Positions 32,402-43,860 of a stretch of 64,000 nucleotides of DNA are shown piece after piece. The translations under genes were made by a program, and so were the position numbers. This DNA is from Salticus scenicus (taxonomy: Eukaryota; Arthropoda; Arachnida; Araneae; Salticidae). The stretch lies in the NCBI GenBank assembly GCA_963930645.1, contig OZ005648.1, forward strand, positions 198,655,542-198,719,541, written 5' to 3'. Numbering within the stretch: position 1 is the first letter of the stretch; every line of letters begins with the position of its first letter. The notes under the pieces were generated by a model, which did not search any database, had not been told where the DNA came from, and worked only from the letters and a program-made list of their open reading frames with translations.

Positions 32402-34991
32402 TATATGCCTAATTACTTTATACATGGAATAAAACTTTTATTTTCGTGTATTGCAGTAAAAATGCATTTGTTTCGCATATAAAATTATTTTTCCTTAATT
32501 TTGAATAGTCTATTTATATATGATGTGTACTATAATATTTATGTACAGAAATACAAAGAAATTTTTATTGAATAATTACTTCAAAAAAGATTTTTAAACA
32601 GGATGTGAAAGCAGATATTATTTATGTGTTTGGTTTTTCTGGAAACTACTATACCTTTTGCCCTTTTTAAAATAGCTATATAATGAAATCTTCAATATTA
32701 AATTACTTTACAAAATTATTATTTATCAAATTATGCAATATGCAAAGGATACAAAATTCTTTCAATACACGTTTCTAATGGCTTAAATAAAGATATTTTT
32801 TAAAAATAACACAAGAACGGTTAAAAACAAAGCAAGCAAACAAACAAAAAACAACTAACAAAAATTAGATTAAACAAGGTTCTTATTTTACTATATAAAC
32901 ATAAATAAATTCAATTTGCCTTGGGTGTGGTTTTATTATTTTAGCATTCATTTTCTATTTGCTTGGAGCGGTATGGCAGATTTATATTATCTTTTTTGGT
33001 ATAAAATAAGATAAGATTTTATATTCAGTAAGAAAATTAGTTTGCGTTGTTCTCTTGTAATTACCTATTGACGTCAGAGGAATCGATCATCAATTACGTT
33101 GTTTTTGTTGTCTATCCCATACAGTTTCATTAGGCGATAAATTTTATGGCTGAAAGCGAAGTATTCAGATATTTGTTATAGAATAAAAGAACATAAGATT
33201 TTGCGGTACGATAATTTCTTCACCTTGTTTTACTTAAACAAGTAAATCTAGCACTGATTTACATAGATTATTAATTACATATAGGTTTAAAGTAATAATT
33301 CTTATGTATATGTGTGCGTGTTTTTGTGCTGTGAATAGAAATAATTTGTAACAAAATGTTAAGCGGTGCTAAAGTTATGGTTTATGGTACTCATAAAATT
33401 GCACACCTAGTCAATATTTGCTGTGAATAATTGAAGCGTAACGTATTTAGTAATAATATGCTTTAATGTAAAAATTTTATTAAAATCTTTTTTAAATCAT
33501 AAAAATTAATCAATTGAAATATTAATTTTTTACTTACAATAAATTTTTAAATCAATCTTACGCACATCATGAGATAATCACCTAATTCATTTTATGCTTA
33601 TTTACCTCATTTTGTTAAGTTTTTTTTTTTTTTTTTTTTAATGCTTATTATTTACTTTTGTGCATTTCTGTGAAGCAATAAATCAGTGATATAAGTTTTT
33701 GTATGTAACGTTTTACTTTGAAATTTTCACCTAAAAACACAATGCCTTAAAATAATATCAAAGAATTAATCAAAATTTGGCAAATCCTTGTAAAAAAAAA
33801 AATTCCTTGACTAATAGGTGTTTAGGTTTTTAAATGTCCTCAATTTTTCCTAAAATAAATGTAAATTTAGATAGGCATTTCACAGTTTTTTCAGTACATT
33901 TTAGTTCAATATATTTGGGGCGGGAGAATGTAAGGTACACTGCCTTTTAAAATTGTATAATTTTTGTACTTTTTAATCATCGGATCATTTCAGAAACTTT
34001 GAAACAGATATTTATTAATATCTGTGAAGTGTGGCCTCTTTCTTCTCTAATCGAAACGTCCTTATAATTATTATTATTATAGATTCTTTAAAATTTTCTC
34101 TTACTAAGTATTACTTTAAGTATTGATTTCTTTACAAAAATCAAAGCTTTGCTTTTCCAACTACATTCACTATTTCTAAAATTTTTTATTACTCCCATTA
34201 CTTGCACGACTACTAACAGTATAACTGTTCACTGCAAATGCGTGAAACGCTTTTGCAACGCTATTAGAACGTAATAGTAAACACTTCTAACTAAAAGTGT
34301 TGTGATTGTATTAGGAATGTGTTGCGCGAGGGGAAAAAAAATGTTGCGGAAGTGATGTTGACAATTACAAGGACAAAAAATGTGTTCAGATAGTGTTTCG
34401 ATCAAAATTTAAGATCCCACACATATTCTAAACGCCTTTTAGAACATTTCTAAAACACATTCATCTTTAACGTTGAAACACTTTAGAAACGCTTGTTAAA
34501 CAGAATAGATCCCGTGAAATAATATGCAGACGTTTTCTTAATAATTTGCTCAGCAGTGTGCATTATGGGGATTAGATTCAGAAGGCTGCTAAAGGTGAGA
34601 AAACTAAACTAGTATGTTGTTGTAACAGAAACTAGTATCACAAAATTTTCTTCTATATTTTACTATTAAAATTCATGCAGAGCAAATTTTTTATTCGAAT
34701 AATTATATTTTTTTAATTATCACTTATTAAAATTATTTTTCTATGATGAGTGCTAGCGATTTTTATTTCAAATAAGCATAACACTAAATTATGTTTCTTA
34801 TGCAATTATGTTTGTTGCAATTATGTTTCTTATGAAGTGTTCTAGCTCAGAACACCAAAAAGTGTTGTTAATTTGAGGACAAAATGTGTTCTTAAATGTG
34901 TTATTTTTGTGCGCGTGCGTTTGCAGTGTTGCTATTAGTGTTCGCTTTCTGTTTAATACTACTACCATAATGAATTCAAACAGAATCATCT
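32402..34991. other. AT-rich spacer, no gene seen
   Basis: AT-rich, with a T run near 33620. A phrase at 33130-33165 (GCGATAAATTTTATGGCTGA, then AAGCGAAGTA) is echoed at 35490-35525, so it is probably a small dispersed repeat. Segments at 34215-34520 and 34830-34930 repeat TTTTAGAACATTTCTAAAAC- and GTGTT-type motifs with local dyads and may be a decayed MITE. Confidence 0.5.
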
Positions 34992-35160
34992 TTCTAATAA
35001 CTTTGCCCTCGAGAATATAGGCAAACGCTCAAGAATTCTAATACGGGCTTCTAGAACTCGTTTTCCAAGGGGACTAGAATTTATAAGAATAACATGGAAC
35101 TATTTTTTCTAGAGCCATAATTTAGATTCTAGATGTCAGTTTCAGAATATTTTCTCAGTG
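34992..35160 (-). mobile_element. CACTGAGAAAA-ended MITE, copy 2, truncated
   Basis: This is inverted relative to the copies at 19263 and 59411. Its right end TATTTTCTCAGTG is the complement of CACTGAGAAAATA. It shares TAACATGGAACTATTTTTTC, TTCTAGAACTCGTTTTCC and CTCGAGAATATAGGC with copy 1. It covers only the first third of the element. Confidence 0.6.
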
Positions 35161-36436
35161 AATAATTACAGCTCTCGTATTTTCTGGGAAGGATGACATA
35201 CTGCCAGAAAACCACATAATATTAGTGGGGCATGCGCATTAGTACACCAATATTCTATTTTACTTTATTAATTTCTCTGAATGCATGTGTATGTTTATAA
35301 AATGTTGTTTTTAATACCGATGAAGAAAATAGAATGAATTTTCAAATGTTTATTTATTTTGACTTTTTTTTATGTATACTTTATTCTGTCTCATAATAAA
35401 AAAGACCTTATTTTTAATTAATGTATATTGGTAAGACGGTATGGTATTTATGTATATTAATGGTATTTTTTTTTATTGTCAATATTAAAGAATATGTGAT
35501 AAATTTATTGCCGACAGCGAAGTAAATTTACTTTGTATAAGGAATAAGAATTTAGTTAGCTGTTGTTGATAGTGTAGTACGCAGCATAATATACAACACA
35601 TGGATAACTTTAATAGATTTTTATTCTATACAATTAATAACCAAACGCATTTACAGGCCTTTTAAAAATTTATAAAACATAAAAAAAACATTATTATGGG
35701 TTAAAAGTTTAAATATAATCATAGATCCTTTTTCATTCTGGTTTCATTTATAATATTTCCGAAGTAAAATTCAGTGACTAAAGAAAACAGTATTTGTTAC
35801 TTTTATTTAAAAATTTATAGTATGTTTTGAGAATAAATTAAAAAATAATCACTATAACGTAAAATTTTTTACTATATTTTATACTACACACAATATCAAA
35901 ATATAATTTTAAAAATATATATCTTTAAGGCAATTTTTACAGTTTATTTCTTTTTTTTTTCAACAAATCTAAGGCTGCCTTAGTTCAAAGTTTAATTCAC
36001 ATTACCTTTTCTTGCCAAATTTTCAGCAAAAAAAAAAATATTTTTTTTTCTTTTGTTGTTACTAGAAAATATTGTTAGATTTCCATAATGTTTCAACTTA
36101 CCCAATTTCAACAGCATTTCTTAATATCTTACAGAAAATATTAACTAAAATCTCAGATCCGTGAAAAGTTTCTATTAATATATAAAGAAAAAAAAAAGTA
36201 TTTCCGGCACGTATTTCTCCAAAAGCTTATTTGTAAGACTTTTATGTATTTTATTTCGCAGAAGTCTTAAATTTAGCCAATCAAAATACAATTTCCTCCA
36301 TCGATTTTTTTTCTTTTACTGCCAAAGCACTCACGATAATAGCAATAATAACATATATAGATTATTTATATATAGATATAGAAAAGAAATGTACCGCAGC
36401 AAAAGAAAAATATTTCGGCCTATATTTTAGCTTTAC
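35161..36436. other. AT-rich spacer, no gene seen
   Basis: Unremarkable AT-rich DNA with short T runs and a TATATAGA dyad stretch near 36355-36385. Confidence 0.6.
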
Positions 36437-36504
36437 CTGGACTTGAGATTTAATGTCTGCGTCATCACATGGATAATTGAGCTGAACAGCTTTTTCGCCG
36501 CCAC
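36437..36504 (-). CDS. candidate 68-nt internal exon
   Basis: A CG-containing segment in AT-rich surroundings is bounded on the minus strand by ACTATAGCCAG (acceptor-like, first exon base 36504) and TCCAG/GTAAAG (donor-like, last exon base 36437). One frame reads GGEKAVQLNYPCDDADIKSQ then VQ, ending exactly at a codon. A second frame is also open (VAAKKLFSSIIHVMTQTLNL then KS), so the true phase is not settled. The upstream pyrimidine tract is weak. I do not recognise either peptide. A chance open segment cannot be excluded at this length. Confidence 0.3.
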
Positions 36505-36969
36505 CTGGCTATAGTCACATTACTGAAACTCTAAATCTCATAAAATGAACGTATATACTTTTAGAATTTCGTCATATTTTTTTTTCACGATATCTCAAAT
36601 TATTAATGTAACCTATAAATTTTTACTGGAAATGAACAGATTAAAATTAATTTTATGTTATCAGTTTTTTCTTAAATAAGTTCGTAAGTAATTTTATAAA
36701 TAATACTGTTGAACTAATTTTGGTGAACTTTTTATAAATCAATACAGTTTTTCATGATCATAAAAAGTCATAATATGACCACATTGCTGATATTTAGCTC
36801 TAGTATGGGTAAGAAAAGATGTGGTTAATTAATAAAATACGCACTTCATGGTTATAAAGTGAAATCAAAACTCTTTTTTTGAAATTTTTATGACAAGCTA
36901 ACATTACACAAACCAGACTGCATAAGAAGTGATAAAATAACTACATTTATTGCAAATTCATGTATTGCG

Positions 36970-36998
36970 ATTGGTTAAAGGGATATTCAAAGAGGTTA

Positions 36999-37045
<47 letters not shown>

Positions 37046-37120
37046 TTTTGCGAATGGGTGGCATCATACAAAAGTTATAGCCTTTTAAATGATTCGTAGA
37101 TTCTTTTCAAATCATGGGAA
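36970..37120 (+). repeat. dispersed repeat, copy 1, with (TA)n
   Basis: ATTGGTTAAAGGGATATTCA and GCGAATGGGTGGCATCATAC followed by AAAAGTTATAGCC match ATGGTTGAGGGGATGTTTGC and CCGAATAGGTGGTATCATAC followed by AAAAATAATATCC at 59290-59385. Copy 1 has gained a (TA)n tract (about 37003-37037) and a T run in between. Confidence 0.55.
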
Positions 37121-38489
37121 CGCAACTGTATTCAACGTCCTTTGCATAGGGTTATTTCCACACAAATATAGAAAGAGTTCTCAGGATAGTTTATACAAAT
37201 TCAAAGCTTTTTAAATCGAGAAATAAATATCACTAAGCTATAAACAAATGGTAAAAAGTAATTAAATGTAACTATTCATTCACAAAATCGAATCAAGCAA
37301 CAATGGATAATATTTCTGTGACGTCACCTTAGGTAAAATCGCCGAACACGTGGCCGGTATTTTTTAAACAAATTAGATTCAAGATGCCATTTTATTGTTA
37401 CGCATAACATTTTCCTAAATATTTCTGCAGTGAAACTTAATAATAATGTTCAAACAAGAACAAAAGAGAAATGTAAACAACTGAATCGAATGATAAAGTT
37501 AAGACTATTCCATATCGTAAAATTGCAAAACATTTTATGTATACACACACACACATACATATATATAATGAATAAAAGATTAATAAGAATATTTTATACA
37601 CACACACATATATATAGACATCAAAGCTTAAATAATTAGAGTTTCAATCACTTTAATAAAAGAATTTACTAAATGGAACATCCATTTAAGTAAGTTAACA
37701 TCGCCACAGTTCACACGGCAACTTTTAATATTACATATGTTGATTAATATTAAAGTATATTACTAAAACTGGATTAAAAACAAAACAAAGTTATCACTAT
37801 ATCACTCTTGCTTCAATTTCATATAATCTGTAACACTTATAAATAATATTGCAAGATAAAAATTTGCAAGCCACAATGTTTTGCTATGGTAGAGTTGAGA
37901 ATTGTTTCCCTACCCAGCTGATATTCTTGTAGCCTCGAACCCAAAGCGGGAATATGGACCATTCTGACTTCTTATATATATTGTTAGCTTTTGCGAACGT
38001 GAAATAGTTTTTTTTTTTTTTTCTTTTGCGACATTTACTATATTAAAATTCTTGTAACGAATTCTTGTACGAATTCTTGTAAAAAGAAAACTAGAGCTAA
38101 TTTTAACATTTGATTATTATTTTCGATTTTTTTTTTCTTTTTTTAACAAAGACATGGAATCTATACAAATTTTCTACAGTTATTTAATTTACAAGTGTGT
38201 TATATAACAGTATAATTAGAATTAAAACAAGTTTGTTAACTGAATGAAATTTGTAACGTGTTTTTAATGTTTTGAGGAGATTTCAGAGAATTTGTTTTAA
38301 TGTAATTGATAAAAAAGTATTCTTGCAAATGTTCCCTGCCTACCTCAAATAACTGCAATTTTCCGTTAAATAATTACAAAATTTCCTAATAGTAATCTAT
38401 ATTTTGTTGATCATGCAAATTATCAAACTAAATATTTTGGAACAAAAATACTGTATACAAATTATTCTGAATATACAATTTTACTTGTA
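37121..38489. other. AT-rich spacer, no gene supported
   Basis: A CpG-bearing phrase lies at 37318-37365 (GTGACGTCACCTTAGG, CGAACACGTGGCCGG). At 37918 a CCCTACCCAG acceptor-like site precedes DILVASNPKREYGPF and a stop. Short CA/TA tracts lie at 37543-37620. Confidence 0.5.
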
Positions 38490-38701
38490 CAGTAGGTAAC
38501 AAAAGTATCCGAACACTAGCAAAAATTCCTATGTAAAAAAATGCACTTCATACGCTTTTGTTAAATAAATCCTTATCAAATCATGTTCTTACACTGACTA
38601 AGAACAGGATTCGACAAGGATTTATTTAACAAAACCGTATGAAGTGTACTTTTTTTACACAGGAATTTTTGCTTATGTTCGGACACATTTGTTACCGACT
38701 G
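38490..38701. mobile_element. 213-bp Tc1-like MITE family, copy 2
   Basis: It has the same ends and design as 30145-30357 (CAGTAGGTAACAAAAGTATC; complement at the right), with TA at 38488-38489 and 38702-38703. The inner stem differs: TGCACTTCATACG/CGTATGAAGTGTACT replaces GAGTTAATAC/GTATTAACTC. Confidence 0.9.
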
Positions 38702-38873
38702 TATTCATTAGAAATATATGTATCGTGCCATTCAAGATTTCATAACTGAGAATGCAAATCTGAAGTAAACGAATCTTTTCTTGTCACACGTTCTTACATT
38801 CTACTTTTAGAATTGAATTTAAATAATTAAATGAAAAAAATAATAAAAATTTTTCAAAATAAATTGTTACTTA

Positions 38874-39087
38874 CAGTCGGCTGCAAAATTATTCGAGCAC
38901 TAGCAATAATCCTTGCCAAAAAAAAGTACACTTAATACAGCTTTGTTAAATAAATCCTTGTCGAGTCATGTTCTTAATCAGTCTAAGAACATGATTCGAC
39001 AAGGATTTACTTAGCAAAACAGTCTTAAGTGTACTTTTTAAATATACGAATTATTGGCTAGTGCTCGAATAATTTTGCAGCCGACTG
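38874..39087. mobile_element. 213-bp Tc1-like MITE family, copy 3 (variant ends)
   Basis: It begins CAGTCGGCTGCAAAATTATT and ends with the complement, with TA at 38872-38873 and 39088-39089. The central AAATAAATCCTTGTCGAGTC hairpin is shared with copies 1 and 2, while the subterminal part differs (GCTGCAAAATTATTCGAGC in place of GTAACAAAAGTATCCGAAC). It lies only about 170 bp from copy 2. Confidence 0.9.
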
Positions 39088-39349
39088 TAGTCTCCTTAAT
39101 AAAGTAAATAATTAAATTTGATTTTAGTTAAGCAGAGAAATAATTTTAATATTCGTACCAATATGCTTAAACTGATAAACTTTTATTTAATTAAAAATCA
39201 CAACGCTAGGGCGTATGTATACTTCACATTTTTCTCTCTCTCAAAATTTAATATGATAATTAAAATGATAATGTGAATCTGCTAAATTAATCTTAATTCC
39301 TTTTATGTCTAGTTTTAAATGTTCTTCGCTTATATTACGAAATTTATTT

Positions 39350-39418
39350 TTTATTTATTTTATTTATTTATTTATTTATTTATTTTATTTTATTTTTTTT
39401 TTGGGGGGGGGGGGGGGG
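39350..39418. repeat. (TTTA)n tract ending in a G homopolymer
   Basis: About 50 bp of TTTA/TTTTA repeats, then T, then a run of about 17 G. G-runs of this length are rare in the window; others are near 6345 and 41997, and a C run lies at 53209. Confidence 0.9.
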
Positions 39419-40087
39419 ATTTGAATCACCTTGTTTTTCACTTTAGTTTGTACCTTTGTGTGAATTCTTAAACTTAATTTTTTTTACTAACCTCGGTAAA
39501 TTTCAGATGGCAACACGACTTGTTGTGAGTATCCGGTGTGTGTAACCATGTGTATGAAAATTCAGCATTTCTAGCTTTCAATTATGGTTTATCTATAAAT
39601 TGTTGATTTTTATCTTTTTATTTCTTTTTAATGTTGGGTATTGACGCAAGAAAGCGACAAACATTGTATTTTTTGGGTTTAAACAGGTATACAGTATTTG
39701 AAATATTGCGAAAATAAGTTTAACGAAGGATTGTATGTCCACCTTCACATTTTCAGCGTTTTCCACTTTCACTTCTTACTAAATTTGTTATGTTACATTT
39801 CTCTTTCAATTTATTAGGTTCCTCTTAAAAATTAAAGATATCTGATTGCTATTTTTTTTTTTAATTCTATTTTCTTGGATCTATTGATTCATCATTAGCG
39901 TGAATTGATTTAATCTTTCATTATAGCGTGAGTATTTTAATTCATCTTTAATTTACTAATCAAGCATTTATTTATATGATTTTTTGGATGCAATTAGCAT
40001 TAATAATGTATCTCTTTGTATACAAAATTTTATTATATTTGAATTTTACATTTTATATTTACAATTATATACGTTATACACACAAAC

Positions 40088-40149
<62 letters not shown>

Positions 40150-40551
40150 GCATGCATGTGTATGTATTTAAAATTTGGCACCTAACTCAATTTATTTTCT
40201 CTGTTAGTAGTCTAATTAAACTTTTTGTTATTTCTACGAATTTTTCTCTTGATTAAGCAATATTTCTAAAACATAATTAGTAATTTTTATATTAATGGTT
40301 GCCATTTTTAAATAATAATTGTTATTGTATTGGGATTCATATAGAGTTATAAATTTATGTAGTCCTCTTAAAGTAAAATTGCAATTTGTGGATTTATTAC
40401 ACACACCTGCAACCACAAAAGTGTTTAGAAACCAATAGTTGATATTGATAGATTTTTTGTACGCTGATATCAGGAAAAATAGTAAAAAAAATCGATGATG
40501 TACCAATTTTTGAAAAAAACTGAAAATTAAAAAGAGGTGGAGCGCAGATAC
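39419..40551. other. AT-rich spacer with (CA)n(TA)n
   Basis: A compound (CA)n/(TA)n microsatellite spans about 40091-40150. No gene is supported. The minus-strand frame 40234-40554 is hydrophobic low-complexity and overlaps the exon candidate by only a few bases at its start. Confidence 0.6.
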
Positions 40552-40632
40552 CAAGGTAGATGAAACGTCAATATGATGGCTGGCGGGCTACTGTTGGATG
40601 CTATACAGAGAAGTCCCTCGTACCCGTACTGC
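40552..40632 (-). CDS. candidate 81-nt internal exon, possibly immunoglobulin-like
   Basis: The minus strand shows a pyrimidine-rich tract ending in CTATTGTAG (acceptor-like, first exon base 40632) and a CCTTG/GTATCT donor-like site (last base 40552). One frame is open: QYGYEGLLCIASNSSPPAII then LTFHLP, with one base before and two after; the other two frames contain stops. The segment is GC-richer than its flanks. The L-x-C-x-A-S-N pattern followed by PPA and a hydrophobic beta-like strand recalls the F-G strands of an Ig domain, but there is no second cysteine or tryptophan to confirm this. The length is divisible by three. Chance remains possible. Confidence 0.3.
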
Positions 40633-41830
40633 CTACAATAGACTAAGTGCAAAAGGAACTTTCAGGGTAAAAGGAAAAGAAAGCACTAAGGATATATGAA
40701 TTCAGGATGTATTAAATAAATGGTATCCATTAACTGTTCTAATTACTATATTTTCCAATTAATATAAAACCAAAATAGATTTAGCAAATCATTTCAAATT
40801 ATTTGATATATTAATTAATTTATAAATAAAGCAGTTAAAAATATTTTTTAAAGACCTTTTTCCCCCAGAATATGTAGAATAGACCTGTTTGCTTATATAT
40901 TTAAGCAAAAACCTTACGTGATTGAGAAAAGGTGATGCTATATTTGAAATCAGCGCACCAAATTATAATATAAAAGTCTGTCATTATATTGCAAACACTT
41001 TTTCATGACTCAAATTTTGCATGCATGTGTTATTATCATTTGTTACATATTTTTAATGGTAATAGATATCAGTTATTACAGTATAGTGTATTAATTACTA
41101 TATATATTATTTAATTAAAAATTATTATTATTCATTGAAAGAAATTTTGATAAATATTTTGGTTATACCTGTTACAGAGTATATAAAAATAATTTTATTA
41201 TAAGAAAAACTGATCTAAAATAAACTAAAAAAGTATTCAACCTATAGAACGTTAAAAGGAAAAATGAAAAATACAGACTGCTAATTTTGGTAGCATTGAA
41301 CTTGTACTCAGTGCATAAAGAAAAGAAAAGAAAGTGTACATCCCCCACATTCTGTTTAATTCTATCGGTTGATAAACAGTCATTGAATCCGGTTATCTTC
41401 TCATATATGATGTATAGAAGCACTTTCTTTTCTTTTTTTATGCACTGATGACGGTACGCTCAACGTTACCGAAACAGTTATCTGCATCTTTTATCTACTC
41501 TTTTGTCATTTTATACGTCTGAGACTTTTCCTGTGTTTAATTATCTAGCGCCAAGTCTCCTTTTAATAAAATAAATTGTTTTTTTTTTGACATTATTGAT
41601 TGAAAAGGGATCACCATTAAAAATTTCATAAACAGGTTGGCAAAGCTTTAGAATAATATAGATGTCCCACGCATTAAAATTAAGGAATTTTTCTAGTTGA
41701 AAACTAGGCCATGAATACATTTAAGATATGCATGGTATAGATGTAGATATAAAAAAGTTATCATAAAAACATATTTCGGCGATTTCAAAACAACTACTAT
41801 TTCTTATTTATAGGATCTAAATATATATAT

Positions 41831-41873
<43 letters not shown>

Positions 41874-42479
41874 GCATTCCAAAATTATTACTTTATTATA
41901 TTATATTTTCCTGTATTATTTTCAACGTACTAAATAGTATAACAAGAGACATTACAGATTGCATAATGAGTTAGTTTTCAAATAGTTTTTCAAGAGGGGG
42001 GGGGGGGGGAGGAAATCGTGAAAAAAAGACGTTTGTCATAAGAAAAAACTTTAATACATTAATTAAAATCGCTAAAGCTGTTTTCGAGGAATTTCTTGTG
42101 GCTTTACACATACAACATATTATCGTTAAGTGGTCAGCAAACTTTAATTCAGTAAAAGAAATGCATGCAATATGTTGATTATTATTTCGATTTATAAAGT
42201 TTACTTTTGCTAAAGGAATCTATCAATATATTGTATATATATATATATATTTAAAATCTATATGCTCGACTATTCAGCTCAAAAACGTATGATAAGCTAA
42301 CACCAATCTAATGCTTAACTTATAATGACGCGTTTTTGAATGATTTAAATATTTTAAATATATCTTTTATTGTTTTTAAGGCTATCTGTTTCCAGCTTTT
42401 AAATTCTGAACAAATGTATTGCACGTTGTTAAAACTTTCGGTTGTAAGTTTAAACAAAATTTTGTACAACAGCATCCGA
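40633..42479. other. AT-rich spacer with a (TA)n tract
   Basis: Apart from the hammerhead-like motif at 41440, the region holds a (TA)n tract at about 41813-41872 and a run of about 13 G at 41996-42009. A GAAAAGAAAGTG...CACTTTCTTTTC inverted pair lies at about 41324-41437 just before the hammerhead-like motif. Confidence 0.55.
41440..41487 (+). ncRNA. hammerhead-ribozyme-like motif (imperfect)
   Basis: The order of elements is that of a type I hammerhead. ATGCA (stem I, 41440-41444) is followed by CTGATGA (41445-41451), then GGTA...TACC as stem II, GAA (41471-41473), AC-AGTTA-T-C as a minimal stem III with the cleavage-site C, and TGCAT (41483-41487) closing stem I. Deviations from the consensus are one extra C between CTGATGA and stem II and ATC instead of GTC at the expected cleavage triplet. 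Hammerheads of this form are known from Penelope-like retroelements. Activity is not implied. Confidence 0.3.
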
Positions 42480-42770
42480 AATACCTAAAACTTGGCACTG
42501 CAATAGCTGCAACCATGAGATGGTGAAGAATCTACCATTATTTGGGGCTTCTTGTTGAAGAAAAGCACCAAATCACAGTACAAGTTTTCCCTATGTTATG
42601 GTTGAAGCTATTATAGTACCAAGTTTTCTTAGACCCAGGCTCCAAATCATGGTAGAAGGTTTTTCCATGCTATGGTTGTAGCTATTATAGTACCACGTTT
42701 TAGTTCAACCAAGACCTAAATTATGGTAGAGGTTTTTTCCATCTTATGATTGCAGATACAAGTTTAATGT
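42480..42770. repeat. 73-bp tandem repeat with one inverted unit
   Basis: Units with CCAAATCA(T/C)GGTAGAAGG and ATGGTTG(T/A)AGCTATTATAGTACCA start near 42569, 42642 and 42714. The preceding unit (42492-42555: TTGGCACTGCAATAGCTGCA, ACCATGAGATGG) is the same sequence inverted. A large stem can form between it and the direct units. Confidence 0.75.
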
Positions 42771-43860
42771 AATTTATTTTCGTATATTTTTATTTTTCGG
42801 TTTTAACAAAGCTTTTTGAAAACATAACAGCTTTACATTAAAACATTTTCTGCAAAATTATTTTTAAGAGATTATATTTAAAAATATATTCACTGTTTAT
42901 ATTACAGATTTATTTTATTTATATATATATTTATTATTATTCATTTATTCATTTATTTATTTATACAATGAATATTGTCTGTTTATTTCAGCACAAAACT
43001 TATTTTAAAACTTTATTGTAAAAATATCTGTTTATCATTTAATATTGAATGTAAAACAGATTTTTCCAAAAACAAACTCTTACCTTTAAAATTCAAATTT
43101 GAGAAACTTTGATATAAAGAGGCAAATATCTCTTACCTGAAAGAAAAGAAAAAAAATTGAATTATTTCCTTTATATGAAAATATATTCATAAAACAAAAT
43201 ATTTACACATGATTAGTAATTGAAAAATATTATGCATATAAAATATGTTTATAGAACATATTTATTATTTTAAAAACATAATATATTTAATCTTCCTTCA
43301 AGTTTATTAATGCTTTTTAAGACATTTATATAGTAGGATGTATTCACATAATAATACGTGAGCTGAATATATTAAAATATATTGAGAATTTTATTACTTC
43401 TCATCAATACTTTCCTACATAATTTATTACAAGAAGCTAAATTATATTAGTTTTTGACCATCATTAAATTTATCTGGGAAAAAAAATTAATAATAATAAT
43501 TTCTTTTCAGAATTCCGGTCAAATGCATAAAGAAAAATTAATGACAAATTAGTGACAAATTATTTTTAAAATATAATTCAAGTTCGTTTACAATATTATG
43601 AAACCACTTACTAGATTAACAACTAGCAACATTGTGAAATAATGTTATAAATAGAATATTTGGTGACATAATCAAACAATCCGTTAGAAAAAGACATACG
43701 TGTTTGTACGTAAGTGTGTATACGGAATACGTGTCCATATGATTCTCAACATTCCGTGAAATTTTTTTAAAACCCTTTTTAGGATCATTACGTAAAAATT
43801 TAAGCCTCCGCGGCAGAAATTGAAATTATAATAAACTGTGAGAGTTTTTTTTTTTTTTTA
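42771..43860. other. AT-rich spacer, no gene seen
   Basis: Only AT-rich DNA with TTTAT-type repeats near 42910-42965. Confidence 0.6.

Noticed and set aside
34545..34600. Possible 41-nt plus-strand exon with GTGAGA donor (VCIMGIRFRRLLK)
   Set aside because: Very short, no domain, and next to a repeat-like stretch; splice-like borders of this quality occur by chance in DNA this long.
37919..37965. Plus-strand acceptor-like site followed by DILVASNPKREYGPF, resembling the start of a myosin motor domain
   Set aside because: The frame stops after 15 residues, there is no donor site and no flanking myosin sequence. The likeness is short enough to be chance.
39488..39545. TTTCAG acceptor followed by ATGGCAACACGACTTGTT and GTGAGT
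   Set aside because: It would make an 18-nt exon or a 12-codon frame ending at once; no supporting context.
40091..40150. Histidine/threonine-rich peptides
   Set aside because: They translate a (CA)n(TA)n microsatellite.
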